From assembly GCA_020628265.1 (NCBI GenBank), contig JAHDFG010000141.1, forward strand, positions 1 through 5,865: DNA of 5,865 nucleotides, written 5' to 3'. A model generated the notes under the pieces. It saw nothing but the letters and a program-made list of their open reading frames with translations. It was not told where the DNA came from and searched no databases. Origin of the DNA: Pseudooctadecabacter sp. (GTDB lineage: Bacteria; Pseudomonadota; Alphaproteobacteria; Rhodobacterales; Rhodobacteraceae). Below, in pieces: positions 1 through 5,865 of this stretch (its first letter is position 1; every line of letters begins with the position of its first letter). The position numbers were made by a program, and so were the translations under genes.

Positions 1-667
1 CGCCTTCCATGACGATCTGCCCGCCTTCCATGATGTAGCCGTAGTCCGCCACCGAAAAGGCCACTTGTGCGTTCTGTTCCACCAGCAGGATGCTTACCCC
101 GTCTTCGGCATTGAGCCTGCGCACGGTGTCGAAAATTTCGGTGATGATCTTGGGGGCGAGGCCAAGAGAGGGCTCATCCATCAGGATCATCGACGGTTCT
201 GCGATCATGGCGCGGCCAAAGGCCAGCATCTGCTGCTCGCCGCCTGACAGGTAGCCAGCGATCTGTTTTTTGCGTTCTTTGAGGCGCGGAAAGAAGGCGT
301 AGACCTTGTCGTAGTTCGGCGTCACGGCCCGCCCCTTAAGGGCGTTGGCGGCGGCGATCAGGTTCTCTTCGACGGTGAGTTCGGTGAAAATCCGGCGGCC
401 TTCGCGGATGTGGAACAGACCTGCGTGCACCAGACCATCGGGCGTGTAGGACGACACAGGTTTGCCCTTGAACGTGATCCGCCCTTCGCGGACCTTGCCG
501 TTTTCAAGCTCCAGCAGGCGGGTTGCGGCCTTCAGCGTCGTGGTTTTGCCCGCGCCGTTTGATCCCAGCAGGGCCACGATCTTGCCTTCCGGTGCCTCCA
601 GTGACAGGCCGCGCAGGGCCTGCACCGTGTGGTGATAGACGACTTCGATGTTTTCAACTGTTAGCAT
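1..667 (-). CDS. livF: LivF-type ABC transporter ATP-binding protein (C-terminus cut by window edge)
   Basis: This is one of the two cytoplasmic ATPases of a branched-chain-amino-acid-type (HAAT) ABC importer; it powers uptake together with LivG. The 222 visible residues begin MLTVENIEVVYHH and contain, in order, Walker A GSNGAGKTT (residues 35-43), a Q-loop region HIREGRR in which Glu89 takes the usual Gln place, as is normal for LivF, the ABC signature LSGGEQQML (140-148) and Walker B LMDEP (Asp164, Glu165). The switch region reads LLVEQN, without the His, again typical of LivF. LivF proteins are usually about 230-250 residues, so roughly 10-30 C-terminal residues lie beyond base 1. I chose the ATG at 667 because it gives the standard LivF N-terminus and has a Shine-Dalgarno-like AAGGCGG 8 bases upstream; another ATG at 675 is out of frame. 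It is the last gene of the visible operon, 59 bases after the binding-protein gene. The family call is secure; the substrate is unknown. Confidence 0.95.
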   Translation of the reverse strand, partial: MLTVENIEVVYHHTVQALRGLSLEAPEGKIVALLGSNGAGKTTTLKAATRLLELENGKVREGRITFKGKPVSSYTPDGLVHAGLFHIREGRRIFTELTVEENLIAAANALKGRAVTPNYDKVYAFFPRLKERKKQIAGYLSGGEQQMLAFGRAMIAEPSMILMDEPSLGLAPKIITEIFDTVRRLNAEDGVSILLVEQNAQVAFSVADYGYIMEGGQIVMEG

Positions 668-683
668 CTGGGCATCCGCCTTG

Positions 684-714
684 AGGGGTGCACCGCCCCT
701 GCGAGGGGGGGCGG
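684..714 (-). other. Possible alternative hairpins between the binding-protein gene and livF
   Basis: The 59-base gap between the binding-protein stop and livF contains a 7-bp GC-only stem (693-699 paired with 708-714, loop of 8). A 5-bp stem (684-688 paired with 696-700) competes for the same bases. No T-run follows on the minus strand, so this is not a standard intrinsic terminator. Hairpins after a solute-binding-protein gene often protect its mRNA or partly terminate transcription, so that the receptor is made in excess over the ATPase. That role is inference here. The pairing is visible, but GC-rich DNA makes short stems like these easily by chance. Confidence 0.35.
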
Positions 715-726
715 CGCTGTTTCGGA

Positions 727-1947
727 TCAGGCTGTCAGCCAGTCGGACGTCGGCGTGAACAGGTTGGTTTCGGCCGAGTATTCGTAGACCCGACCAACGC
801 CGACCTTGTTGTTCTCCATCGAGATGTTGGTGCCGTAGTAGCCGCCCAGATCCACGTCCTGAATCCCTGCGACCTGTTCGGCGACGTTGTCGGCCACGGA
901 CAGATCCTTGCCGGCCTCAGCGGCGCGGCGCAGGGCGATTGTCAGCAACTCAAGCGAGGCGAACGCCTGAATGCCCCATGTGGGCATGTAGTTTTCCAGC
1001 GGCGTGCCAGCCAGCGCGACCTTGGAGATTTCCGAGATCTGCTGCAGGCGCGGCGCGTCTTCCATGTCGTAGGAATAGCGGTAGGGCATCACACCCTGAT
1101 ACCCTTCAAGGAACGGGCCTGCTTCGGCGGTGACGCGGTCGGCGATGAGCTTTTCCATGCCCCAGAAGGTGCCCATGAACTTGGTCTGCAGGCCGAACTG
1201 ACGCGCACCACCGATCAGCTGCGGCCAGACACCCGTCACGTAGCCCTGCAGGATGCAGTAGTCGGGGTTGGCCTGCGCCAGCTTGGTCACGTGGGTCGGA
1301 ATGTCCGCACCTTGGGCCTTGGTGGATTCGATCAGGACGACCTCGATCCCCAGCTCGGCGGCGCGGGCCTGACCGTGGGCGATGGGGTCGGTGCCGAATT
1401 CGGTGTTCGAGTGGATGAAGGCAACCGTTTTGCCGCCCTTGGCCGCGATGTCCTGCAGCAGGATGTCGAACTGGTCCGCATAGGTCGGGCCGGACATGAA
1501 CTGGTAGGGGTGGGTTTCGGGGTTCGCCAATTCGGTGGCAAAGGACGTGGACGTCATCATCCGCGCCTGATCGCCCTTCAGCTCGGGCCCGACCAGCTGC
1601 ATGAAGCCGGTGCTGTCGCCGTAGTAGGCCACAAGGTTGGACCCTTCGGAGGCCAGTAGCCGCTGGTAGTTGGCCAGCGCGTTGGCAGGCACATAGCCGG
1701 AATCCTCGACCACGAAGCGGATGTTGGTGCCATCAATGCCGCCTTCGCCGTTGACCATGCTTTCAAACAGGGACAGCGCGGGTGCGATTAGCTGACCGGC
1801 GGTGGCGAAAGGCCCCGTCAGGGGCAGGGATGCGCCGATGATGTATTCAGACGGCTGCGCGCGCAGGACCGTTGGCATGGCAAGGGTCGCTGCACCGGCA
1901 GCGGCAGACCCGAGCAGGCCCCGACGTGTGAGTGATGTGTGTTTCAT
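727..1947 (-). CDS. Tat-exported solute-binding protein of a HAAT/Liv-type ABC importer
   Basis: This is the periplasmic receptor that captures the substrate and hands it to the LivH/LivM channel. The 406-residue product starts with a twin-arginine signal peptide: TRRGLLG with Arg8-Arg9, an Ala-rich hydrophobic core, and a likely cleavage after Ala30 (VLRA|QP). This leaves a mature protein of about 376 residues. The mature part opens with IIGASLPLTGPFATAGQ (residues 36-52), the classic start of type I periplasmic binding proteins (Peripla_BP_6, LivJ/LivK/AmiC-like). It continues with YYGDSTG (108-114), a region that in this fold lines the ligand cleft. No Cys follows the signal, so it is soluble rather than a lipoprotein. 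The start is supported by GGGAGG 6 bases upstream. It sits 26 bases after livM and before livF, inside the transporter operon, so it almost certainly serves this transporter. I did not assign livJ or livK because ligand specificity varies widely in the family (branched-chain or other amino acids, amides, urea, carboxylic or aromatic acids). Confidence 0.93.
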   Translation of the reverse strand: MKHTSLTRRGLLGSAAAGAATLAMPTVLRAQPSEYIIGASLPLTGPFATAGQLIAPALSLFESMVNGEGGIDGTNIRFVVEDSGYVPANALANYQRLLASEGSNLVAYYGDSTGFMQLVGPELKGDQARMMTSTSFATELANPETHPYQFMSGPTYADQFDILLQDIAAKGGKTVAFIHSNTEFGTDPIAHGQARAAELGIEVVLIESTKAQGADIPTHVTKLAQANPDYCILQGYVTGVWPQLIGGARQFGLQTKFMGTFWGMEKLIADRVTAEAGPFLEGYQGVMPYRYSYDMEDAPRLQQISEISKVALAGTPLENYMPTWGIQAFASLELLTIALRRAAEAGKDLSVADNVAEQVAGIQDVDLGGYYGTNISMENNKVGVGRVYEYSAETNLFTPTSDWLTA

Positions 1948-1953
1948 GGTTGT

Positions 1954-1959
1954 CCTCCC
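1954..1959 (-). promoter_or_regulatory. Strong ribosome binding site of the solute-binding protein gene
   Basis: GGGAGG on the minus strand lies 6 bases before the ATG at 1947. It is stronger than the sites of the overlapping permease genes, which fits the usual need for more receptor than membrane components. It also fixes the start of the Tat signal peptide. Confidence 0.75.
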
Positions 1960-1973
1960 GTGGTTATTGACAA

Positions 1974-3047
1974 CTAGCCGCGTGCAAACGGCCAGCGATT
2001 GAGTGCCCGAAACACACGGTCAGAGATCTGAGCAATCCCGAGCGGTTCGAACATGATGAACCCGATGATGAGGGCTCCGAAGAAGATTTCCTGCAAGGGC
2101 GCGCGGATCTGGGCGGCCTCGACCGTGCTGCCCATGAGTGCACCCAAGGTGAGTTTCAGGAATTCAGGCGCCAGCACGATGACAAGTGCACCGAACACCG
2201 GCCCCATCGTGCGCCCCATGCCGCCGACCACGAGGGCCGCGACCAGTTGCAGCGACAGCAGCAATTCGAACTGTTCCGGCAGCACCCGCGCGTAGAAATA
2301 GGCAAAGAGCGCACCGGCAAGGCCGCAGCACGCGGCCGAGATGGCAAAGCTGGTCAGCTTGTAACGCAGCAAGGACACGCCCAGGATTTCGGCGGAATAA
2401 TCCCGTTCGCGGATGGCGATAAACGCACGGCCCACGCGGGTGCGGAACAGGTTTTGCACCAGAAGGACGGTGGCGAAGGCGCAGGCGGCGATCAGCGCGT
2501 AGACCTCGCGCTGGGTGTCCAGCACCCATCCAAAGAAGCTGGGATCAGCCGTGGTCAGCCCGTTCTTGCCGCCTGTGAACGGTGCCAGCGCATCCAGTTC
2601 GATCAGGAAGATGATGATAAAGCTGGCGCTGAGTGTGGCGACCGCAAGGTAGACACCTTTGACCCGAAGGGACGGCAGCCCCACGAGTAGCCCGATCCCT
2701 GCAGCCAGCGCCATCGCAGCGGGGATCGCGATAAAGGGTTGCAGCCCTGCGGGCACCGACAAAGCCGTGAGGCCCGCATGGATGATCGTCACACCGTAGG
2801 CCCCGATGGCCACGAACCCGCCATGTCCAAGTGAGATCAGGCCGGTGTAGCCCGTCAGCACGTTCACACCGACGACAGCGACGACCATGATGCCGTACTG
2901 GCAGGCAATCAGGATCAGGTAGTCATTGGCCACAAACGGAAAGAGGGCGGCGAGGGCGGCAAACCCCCAGACAAAGGCGGTCTTGTAGGCGTTGTTGTTG
3001 ATCCGCTCATCCGCGGCATAGGTGGCTTTGAGGTTCCCGTTGATCAT
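1974..3047 (-). CDS. livM: LivM-type permease of a HAAT ABC importer
   Basis: This is an inner-membrane subunit that pairs with LivH to form the translocation path. The 357-residue protein belongs to the BPD_transp_2 permease family. It has a hydrophilic N-terminal tail of about 22 residues and then about eight to nine hydrophobic segments. Family hallmarks are GLISLGHGGFVAIGAY (69-84), the cytoplasmic coupling-loop region GRAFIAIRERDYSAEILGV (206-224), which contacts the ATPases, and GGMGRTMGPVFGA (275-287). The length is normal for LivM, which runs longer than LivH. Its ATG lies in an ATGA overlap with the livH stop (3044-3047), so translation is probably coupled; AGGTGG lies about 8 bases upstream. 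The binding-protein gene begins 26 bases after its stop. The family is secure; the transported compound is unknown. Confidence 0.95.
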   Translation of the reverse strand: MINGNLKATYAADERINNNAYKTAFVWGFAALAALFPFVANDYLILIACQYGIMVVAVVGVNVLTGYTGLISLGHGGFVAIGAYGVTIIHAGLTALSVPAGLQPFIAIPAAMALAAGIGLLVGLPSLRVKGVYLAVATLSASFIIIFLIELDALAPFTGGKNGLTTADPSFFGWVLDTQREVYALIAACAFATVLLVQNLFRTRVGRAFIAIRERDYSAEILGVSLLRYKLTSFAISAACCGLAGALFAYFYARVLPEQFELLLSLQLVAALVVGGMGRTMGPVFGALVIVLAPEFLKLTLGALMGSTVEAAQIRAPLQEIFFGALIIGFIMFEPLGIAQISDRVFRALNRWPFARG

Positions 3048-4042
3048 ATCCGTTCCACCTCTTCCGAGCCCATAAGCCCGTGGGGGCGGATCAGGATGAC
3101 GATCAGAACGGCGATGTAGGGCGTGACCTCAACCCAGTCGCCGCCCAACTGCCACTGCACCAGCGCCTCAAGCACGCCCACGCACATGGCGGCGATGAAG
3201 ACGCCGACGAAGCTGTCCAGCCCGCCCATCAGGACGATTGCCAGAACCGAAAAGCCGAAAAGGCCAAGCGATGGCGATATGCCGTCCCGCGCCGCAAGGA
3301 TCGCGCCCGCAACAGCGCCGGTGGCCGCCGCCAGAACCCAAGCCCGTGCAAAGACCTGCGGGACGGAGATGCCCATGGAATAGGCGGTCGATTGGTCCTC
3401 GGACGCGGCCCGCATGGCGACCCCTGCCGCCGACCGGCGCAGCCACAGCACAATCGCGCCAAAGATCGCGATGGCGATGACCATGCTGGCAAGGTTCGCG
3501 CCGAAGATGAACACGGGCGAGCCGAACACCTCGAACCGGATAGCGGGGTTGGGGGCCAGATAGGGCACCGATGCGGCATCGCCCGTCCAGATCATGGATT
3601 TGACGCCGGACAGGACGGAAATCAGGCCGACTGTGATCATGATCATCGCAAATTGTGATTGCCCCAAAAGCGGCCGCATGAAGAACCGTTCAATGACACG
3701 GGCCAGAAGGGAGGCCGCGATGATGGCGGCGATCAGGCCGAAGGCGATCCTTGGCAGGTTTTCCAGCCAGCTGAGGTAGGCGGCAGCCGGGGAAAACATC
3801 GGGGCCTCTGCCTTGGCGGTTGCCAGCCAGTCGGGGGCGTAGGTCAGATCGGGGAACCAGTCGGACGCAGGCAAAAGCACCGCGAAGGTGTAGTAGAAAT
3901 AGGCCCCCATCATGATGACGTAGCCATGGGCGAAATTGACCACGCGGGTGGCTTTGTAGACGGCGACGATGCCAAGGGCGATCAGGGCGTAAATCGCGCC
4001 GGACATCAGGCCGTTGATGGCAAACTGAAAAACCTGCCCCAT
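3044..4042 (-). CDS. livH: LivH-type permease of a HAAT ABC importer
   Basis: This is the inner-membrane partner of LivM. The 332-residue product has about eight hydrophobic segments. It carries the LivH N-terminal signature GLMSGAIYALIALG followed by YKATRVVNFAHG (together residues 11-40), the coupling-loop region MRAASEDQSTAYSMGI (210-225) and GGLDSFVGVFIA (273-284). It is somewhat longer than the roughly 300-residue E. coli LivH. The difference is mainly a polar and proline/tryptophan-containing stretch at about residues 58-97, between the early membrane segments. Two starts are possible: GTG at 4045, giving a 4-base overlap with the livG stop, or the adjacent ATG at 4042, giving TGATG. 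I prefer the ATG because the upstream AGGCGG is better spaced for it. Its stop overlaps the livM start by 4 bases. Close packing with livG and livM indicates one operon and coupled translation. Confidence 0.94.
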   Translation of the reverse strand: MGQVFQFAINGLMSGAIYALIALGIVAVYKATRVVNFAHGYVIMMGAYFYYTFAVLLPASDWFPDLTYAPDWLATAKAEAPMFSPAAAYLSWLENLPRIAFGLIAAIIAASLLARVIERFFMRPLLGQSQFAMIMITVGLISVLSGVKSMIWTGDAASVPYLAPNPAIRFEVFGSPVFIFGANLASMVIAIAIFGAIVLWLRRSAAGVAMRAASEDQSTAYSMGISVPQVFARAWVLAAATGAVAGAILAARDGISPSLGLFGFSVLAIVLMGGLDSFVGVFIAAMCVGVLEALVQWQLGGDWVEVTPYIAVLIVILIRPHGLMGSEEVERI

Positions 4043-4803
4043 CACGCCGCCTGCCCGAGGTAGGCGTCAACGACGGCGCTGTTGTTTGCGATTTCGTCTG
4101 GCGTGCCTTGGGCGATCTGCTGGCCGAAGTTCAGCACGACGATGCGCGAACAGATGTCCATGACCATATGCATGTCATGTTCCACCAGCAGAACGGTGGT
4201 GCCAAATTTTTCCTGCACATCGAGGATGAAGCGCGCCATGTCGGCGGTTTCCTCGCGGTTCATGCCTGCGACCGGTTCATCCAGCATCAGAAGTTTCGGC
4301 TGCATCGCCAAGGCCCGTGCCAGTTCGACCCGCTTTTGCAGGCCATAGGGCAGGGCGGTGATCGGTGCCTTGCGGATGTGGTCGATTTCTAGAAAGTCGA
4401 TGATCCGTTCTTCCAGATCAGCCCGTAGTTCCAGCTCTTCCTTTTGGGCGGACCCGAAATAGCGCAGCGCGGACCACAGGTTTGTGTTGAGCCGCGTGTG
4501 GCACCCCAGTTTGATGTTATCGAGGACAGACATGCCACGGAACAGCGCGATGTTCTGGAACGTGCGGGCCATGCCCAGTTCCGCCCGCGCGTTCGGCTTC
4601 AGGCCCGAGATATCCTGTCCGTCGACAATCACGCGCCCCGTGCTGGGCGTGTAGAATCCGGACAACACATTGAAGAGCGAGGTTTTGCCCGCGCCATTGG
4701 GTCCGATCACGCCGGTGATTTCGCCTTTGGCCGCCTCGAACGAGACCCCTTGCAGGGCCTTCACGCCGCCAAACGACAGATGAACATCCTCCACCCGAAG
4801 CAT
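4042..4803 (-). CDS. livG: LivG-type ABC transporter ATP-binding protein, first gene of the operon
   Basis: This is the second cytoplasmic ATPase of the importer. The 253-residue product begins MLRVEDVHLSFGG and contains Walker A GPNGAGKTS (34-42), Q-loop TFQN (Gln83), an ABC signature written as LPYGLQ (151-156) instead of LSGGQ, Walker B LLMLDEP (171-177) and the switch His209 in LVEHD. The LPYG form of the signature is normal for LivG. The frame stays open upstream to a TTG at 4869. I rejected that start because the 22 extra residues do not look like LivG, the TTG falls inside a palindrome, and ATG 4803 has a strong GGGAGGG just upstream. The gene runs directly into livH with overlapping stop and start codons. 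As the first gene after a terminator and a likely operator, it probably carries the operon's 5' end. Confidence 0.95.
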   Translation of the reverse strand: MLRVEDVHLSFGGVKALQGVSFEAAKGEITGVIGPNGAGKTSLFNVLSGFYTPSTGRVIVDGQDISGLKPNARAELGMARTFQNIALFRGMSVLDNIKLGCHTRLNTNLWSALRYFGSAQKEELELRADLEERIIDFLEIDHIRKAPITALPYGLQKRVELARALAMQPKLLMLDEPVAGMNREETADMARFILDVQEKFGTTVLLVEHDMHMVMDICSRIVVLNFGQQIAQGTPDEIANNSAVVDAYLGQAA

Positions 4804-4806
4804 AGT

Positions 4807-4813
4807 CCCTCCC
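4807..4813 (-). promoter_or_regulatory. Ribosome binding site that fixes the livG start
   Basis: GGGAGGG on the minus strand ends 3 bases before the ATG at 4803. It supports this start over the longer open frame beginning with TTG at 4869, which has no comparable site and would place coding sequence across the palindromic region. Confidence 0.75.
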
Positions 4814-4856
4814 AAGACCAGTGTTGCCCGGTTATTCGAGTACTGTGCCACAAGTC

Positions 4857-4876
4857 CTTTGACTTGCAAGTCAGAG
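4857..4876. promoter_or_regulatory. Candidate operator: near-perfect palindrome upstream of livG
   Basis: TGACTTGCAAGTCA at 4860-4873 is a perfect 14-bp inverted repeat. Extending it to 4857-4876 gives 9 of 10 matched pairs, with the only mismatch at 4859/4874. The half-site core ACTTG/CAAGT occurs again on both sides, as CAAGT at 4851-4855 and ACTTG at 4880-4884. The palindrome lies about 57-70 bases upstream of the livG ATG, where a promoter or early leader is expected. This is the form of a binding site for a dimeric helix-turn-helix regulator (for example MarR, GntR or TetR type). I cannot name the regulator, and no regulator gene is in the window. I saw no convincing -10 box at standard spacing, so I do not mark a promoter. 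Confidence 0.55.
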
Positions 4877-4950
4877 CTTACTTGACCTTACGTTCGATCG
4901 CGTCGCGGCTGAAAGACAAACAACGGGCGCAAGGGGGAAGGGACCCACAA

Positions 4951-4983
4951 TGCAAAACGGCGCGAGGGAGCCTCGCGCCGTTT
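4951..4983 (-). terminator. Rho-independent terminator after the sulfate adenylyltransferase/APS kinase gene
   Basis: A 13-bp perfect stem (4955-4967 paired with 4971-4983, core CGGCGCGAGG) closes a 3-base loop. Read on the minus strand, the stem is followed by a short T-rich stretch (TTTTGCATT, the first Ts belonging to the stem). It starts 24 bases after the stop codon at 5008, the usual position. It separates the sulfate-activation gene from the liv operon, so the two are probably independent transcription units despite sharing a strand. Confidence 0.85.
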
Positions 4984-5007
4984 CAAGGTCATGAAAAGGA
5001 CAGCCGA

Positions 5008-5865
5008 TTATTCGGCGGCGATCAGGCCCATGCTTTCCAGCTTCAGCAAAACCTGATGGGCGCAGTTGTCCACGTCCACGTTCTCGGTTTCGACGCTGAG
5101 TTCGGGGTTCTGGGGCACATCGTAGGGGTCGGAGATGCCGGTGAATTCCTTGATCTTGCCTTCGCGTGCCAGCTTATAGAGGCCTTTGCGGTCGCGGCGT
5201 TCGCATTCCTCGATCGAGGTGGCGACGTGCACTTCGACGAAAGCACCGAAGGCTTCGATGTCTTCGCGAACCGCGCGGCGGGTCGTGGCGTAGGGCGCGA
5301 TGGGCGCACAAATAGCGATACCACCGTTCTTGGTGATCTCGGAGGCGACATAGCCGATGCGGCGGATGTTCAGGTCACGGTGCTCTTTGCTGAAGCCCAG
5401 TTCGGACGACAGGTTCTTACGAACGATGTCACCGTCCAGCAGCGTCACAGGGCGGCCGCCCATTTCCATCAGCTTGACCATCAGCGCGTTGGCGATGGTG
5501 GATTTACCGGACCCGGAGAAGCCGGTGAAGAACACAGTGAAACCCTGCTTGGAGCGCGGCGGCTTGGTGCGTCGCAGTTCCTTGACGACCTCGGGGAAGG
5601 AGAACCACTCGGGGATTTCCAGACCTTCGGCCAGACGGCGGCGCAATTCGGTGCCGGAGATGTTGAGGATGGTGATGTCATCCTTGTCCTTGATCTCGTC
5701 GATGGCCTCGTATTGGGCGCGTTCCTGCACCCAAACCATGTGTTTGAAGTCGACCATTTCGATGCCCATTTCTTCCTGATGCTCGCGGAAGAGGTCCTGC
5801 GCATCGTAGGGGCCGTAGAAATCCTCACCGGCGGAGTTCTTGCCGGGGCCTGCGTGGTCGCGGCC
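5008..5865 (-). CDS. sat/cysC: Bifunctional sulfate adenylyltransferase / adenylylsulfate kinase (N-terminal part cut by window edge)
   Basis: The enzyme activates sulfate in the cytoplasm: ATP sulfurylase makes APS from sulfate and ATP, and APS kinase phosphorylates APS to PAPS. The frame is open to the window edge and shows the last 285 residues. The first ~105 are the end of the ATP sulfurylase catalytic domain: GRDHAGPG at the very edge (a conserved nucleotide-binding motif), DFYGPYDAQ, then NISGTELRRRLAEG and IPEWFSFPEVV. The APS kinase domain follows, with P-loop GFSGSGKST (visible residues 115-123), LLDGD (142-146), LGFSKEHRDLNIRRI, and KGLYKLAREGKIKEFTGI with DPYDVPQNPE near the end. 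The stretch corresponding to the usual ISPY reads IAPY, so Ala replaces the Ser that is phosphorylated in E. coli CysC. An internal ATG at 5769 is not the true start, because conserved sequence continues in frame upstream. Full-length fusions of this type are about 570 residues, so about half is missing. A strong terminator follows the stop. Confidence 0.95.
   Translation of the reverse strand, partial: GRDHAGPGKNSAGEDFYGPYDAQDLFREHQEEMGIEMVDFKHMVWVQERAQYEAIDEIKDKDDITILNISGTELRRRLAEGLEIPEWFSFPEVVKELRRTKPPRSKQGFTVFFTGFSGSGKSTIANALMVKLMEMGGRPVTLLDGDIVRKNLSSELGFSKEHRDLNIRRIGYVASEITKNGGIAICAPIAPYATTRRAVREDIEAFGAFVEVHVATSIEECERRDRKGLYKLAREGKIKEFTGISDPYDVPQNPELSVETENVDVDNCAHQVLLKLESMGLIAAE

Larger units (their letters stand above)
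4804..5007. other. Intergenic region between the sat/cysC stop and livG
   Basis: These 204 bases carry no plausible gene. From right to left they hold the intrinsic terminator of the sulfate-activation gene, about 75 bases with nothing recognisable (4877-4950), the ACTTG/CAAGT palindrome cluster (4851-4884) and the livG ribosome binding site. The promoter of the liv operon must lie here if the operon is transcribed on its own, but it does not show a clear sigma-70 consensus. Confidence 0.7.

Noticed and set aside
1..33. A 12-base direct repeat (CGCCTTCCATGA at 1-12 and 22-33)
   Set aside because: The copies are 21 bases apart and in frame, and they simply encode two Met-Glu-Gly runs in LivF. 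It shows no sign of being a mobile or regulatory repeat.
688..1659. A 323-codon open frame on the plus strand, opposite the solute-binding protein gene
   Set aside because: It lies antisense to a gene with clear family motifs and a good ribosome binding site. Its translation is rich in Gly, Arg, His and Val with no recognisable domain, as expected for the mirror frame of a GC-rich gene.
2247..2690. Plus-strand open frame of 147 codons opposite livM
   Set aside because: It is antisense to a well-supported permease gene, has no domain, and has the composition of a shadow frame.
4804..4869. A 22-residue N-terminal extension of LivG starting at TTG 4869
   Set aside because: The start codon is a TTG inside the palindrome, the added residues do not resemble LivG, and the ATG at 4803 has a strong GGGAGGG site.
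4838..4869. A sigma-70-like promoter with -35 TTGCAA (minus strand, 4869-4864)
   Set aside because: The hexamers at 17-18 base spacing (ACAGTA or CAGTAC) match the -10 consensus poorly, so I do not mark a promoter.

Overview
This window looks like chromosomal DNA from an alphaproteobacterium, most likely of the Rhodobacterales (Roseobacter-like). The reasons are moderately high GC, a fused ATP sulfurylase/APS kinase of the type common in that group, and a Tat-exported solute-binding protein inside a compact branched-chain-amino-acid-type (HAAT/Liv) ABC operon. The taxonomic call is inference from gene content; no rRNA or other marker gene is present. All recognised genes lie on the minus strand, so the window reads biologically from right to left.

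Right end (5865 to 5008): the C-terminal half of a bifunctional sulfate adenylyltransferase/adenylylsulfate kinase. Its upstream part is cut off by the window edge. It contributes to sulfate activation (sulfate to APS to PAPS). Its stop codon is followed by a strong GC-rich intrinsic terminator (about 4983 to 4951), so this transcription unit ends there.

Middle gap (5007 to 4804, 204 bases): no gene. It holds the terminator and then the presumed control region of the liv operon, which includes a perfect 14-bp palindrome (4860-4873; 20 bp if one mismatched pair is allowed) flanked by further copies of the same half-site. This is the best candidate operator in the window.

Left part (4803 to 1): a five-gene operon in the order livG (ATPase), livH (permease), livM (permease), solute-binding protein, livF (ATPase, C-terminus cut by the window edge). 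The first three genes overlap by 1-4 bases and are probably translationally coupled. The binding-protein gene follows livM after 26 bases and has its own strong ribosome binding site. livF follows after a 59-base gap that can fold into hairpins. Together the genes make a complete importer: a periplasmic receptor, a LivH/LivM membrane heterodimer and LivG/LivF ATPases. The substrate cannot be read from sequence; branched-chain amino acids, other amino acids, amides or small carboxylic/aromatic acids are all possible for this family.

I found no mobile element, CRISPR array, tRNA, rRNA or phage signal, and nothing that amounts to an undescribed system. The points most worth a second look are the palindromic operator, the unknown substrate of the transporter and the Ala-for-Ser variant in the APS kinase active site.
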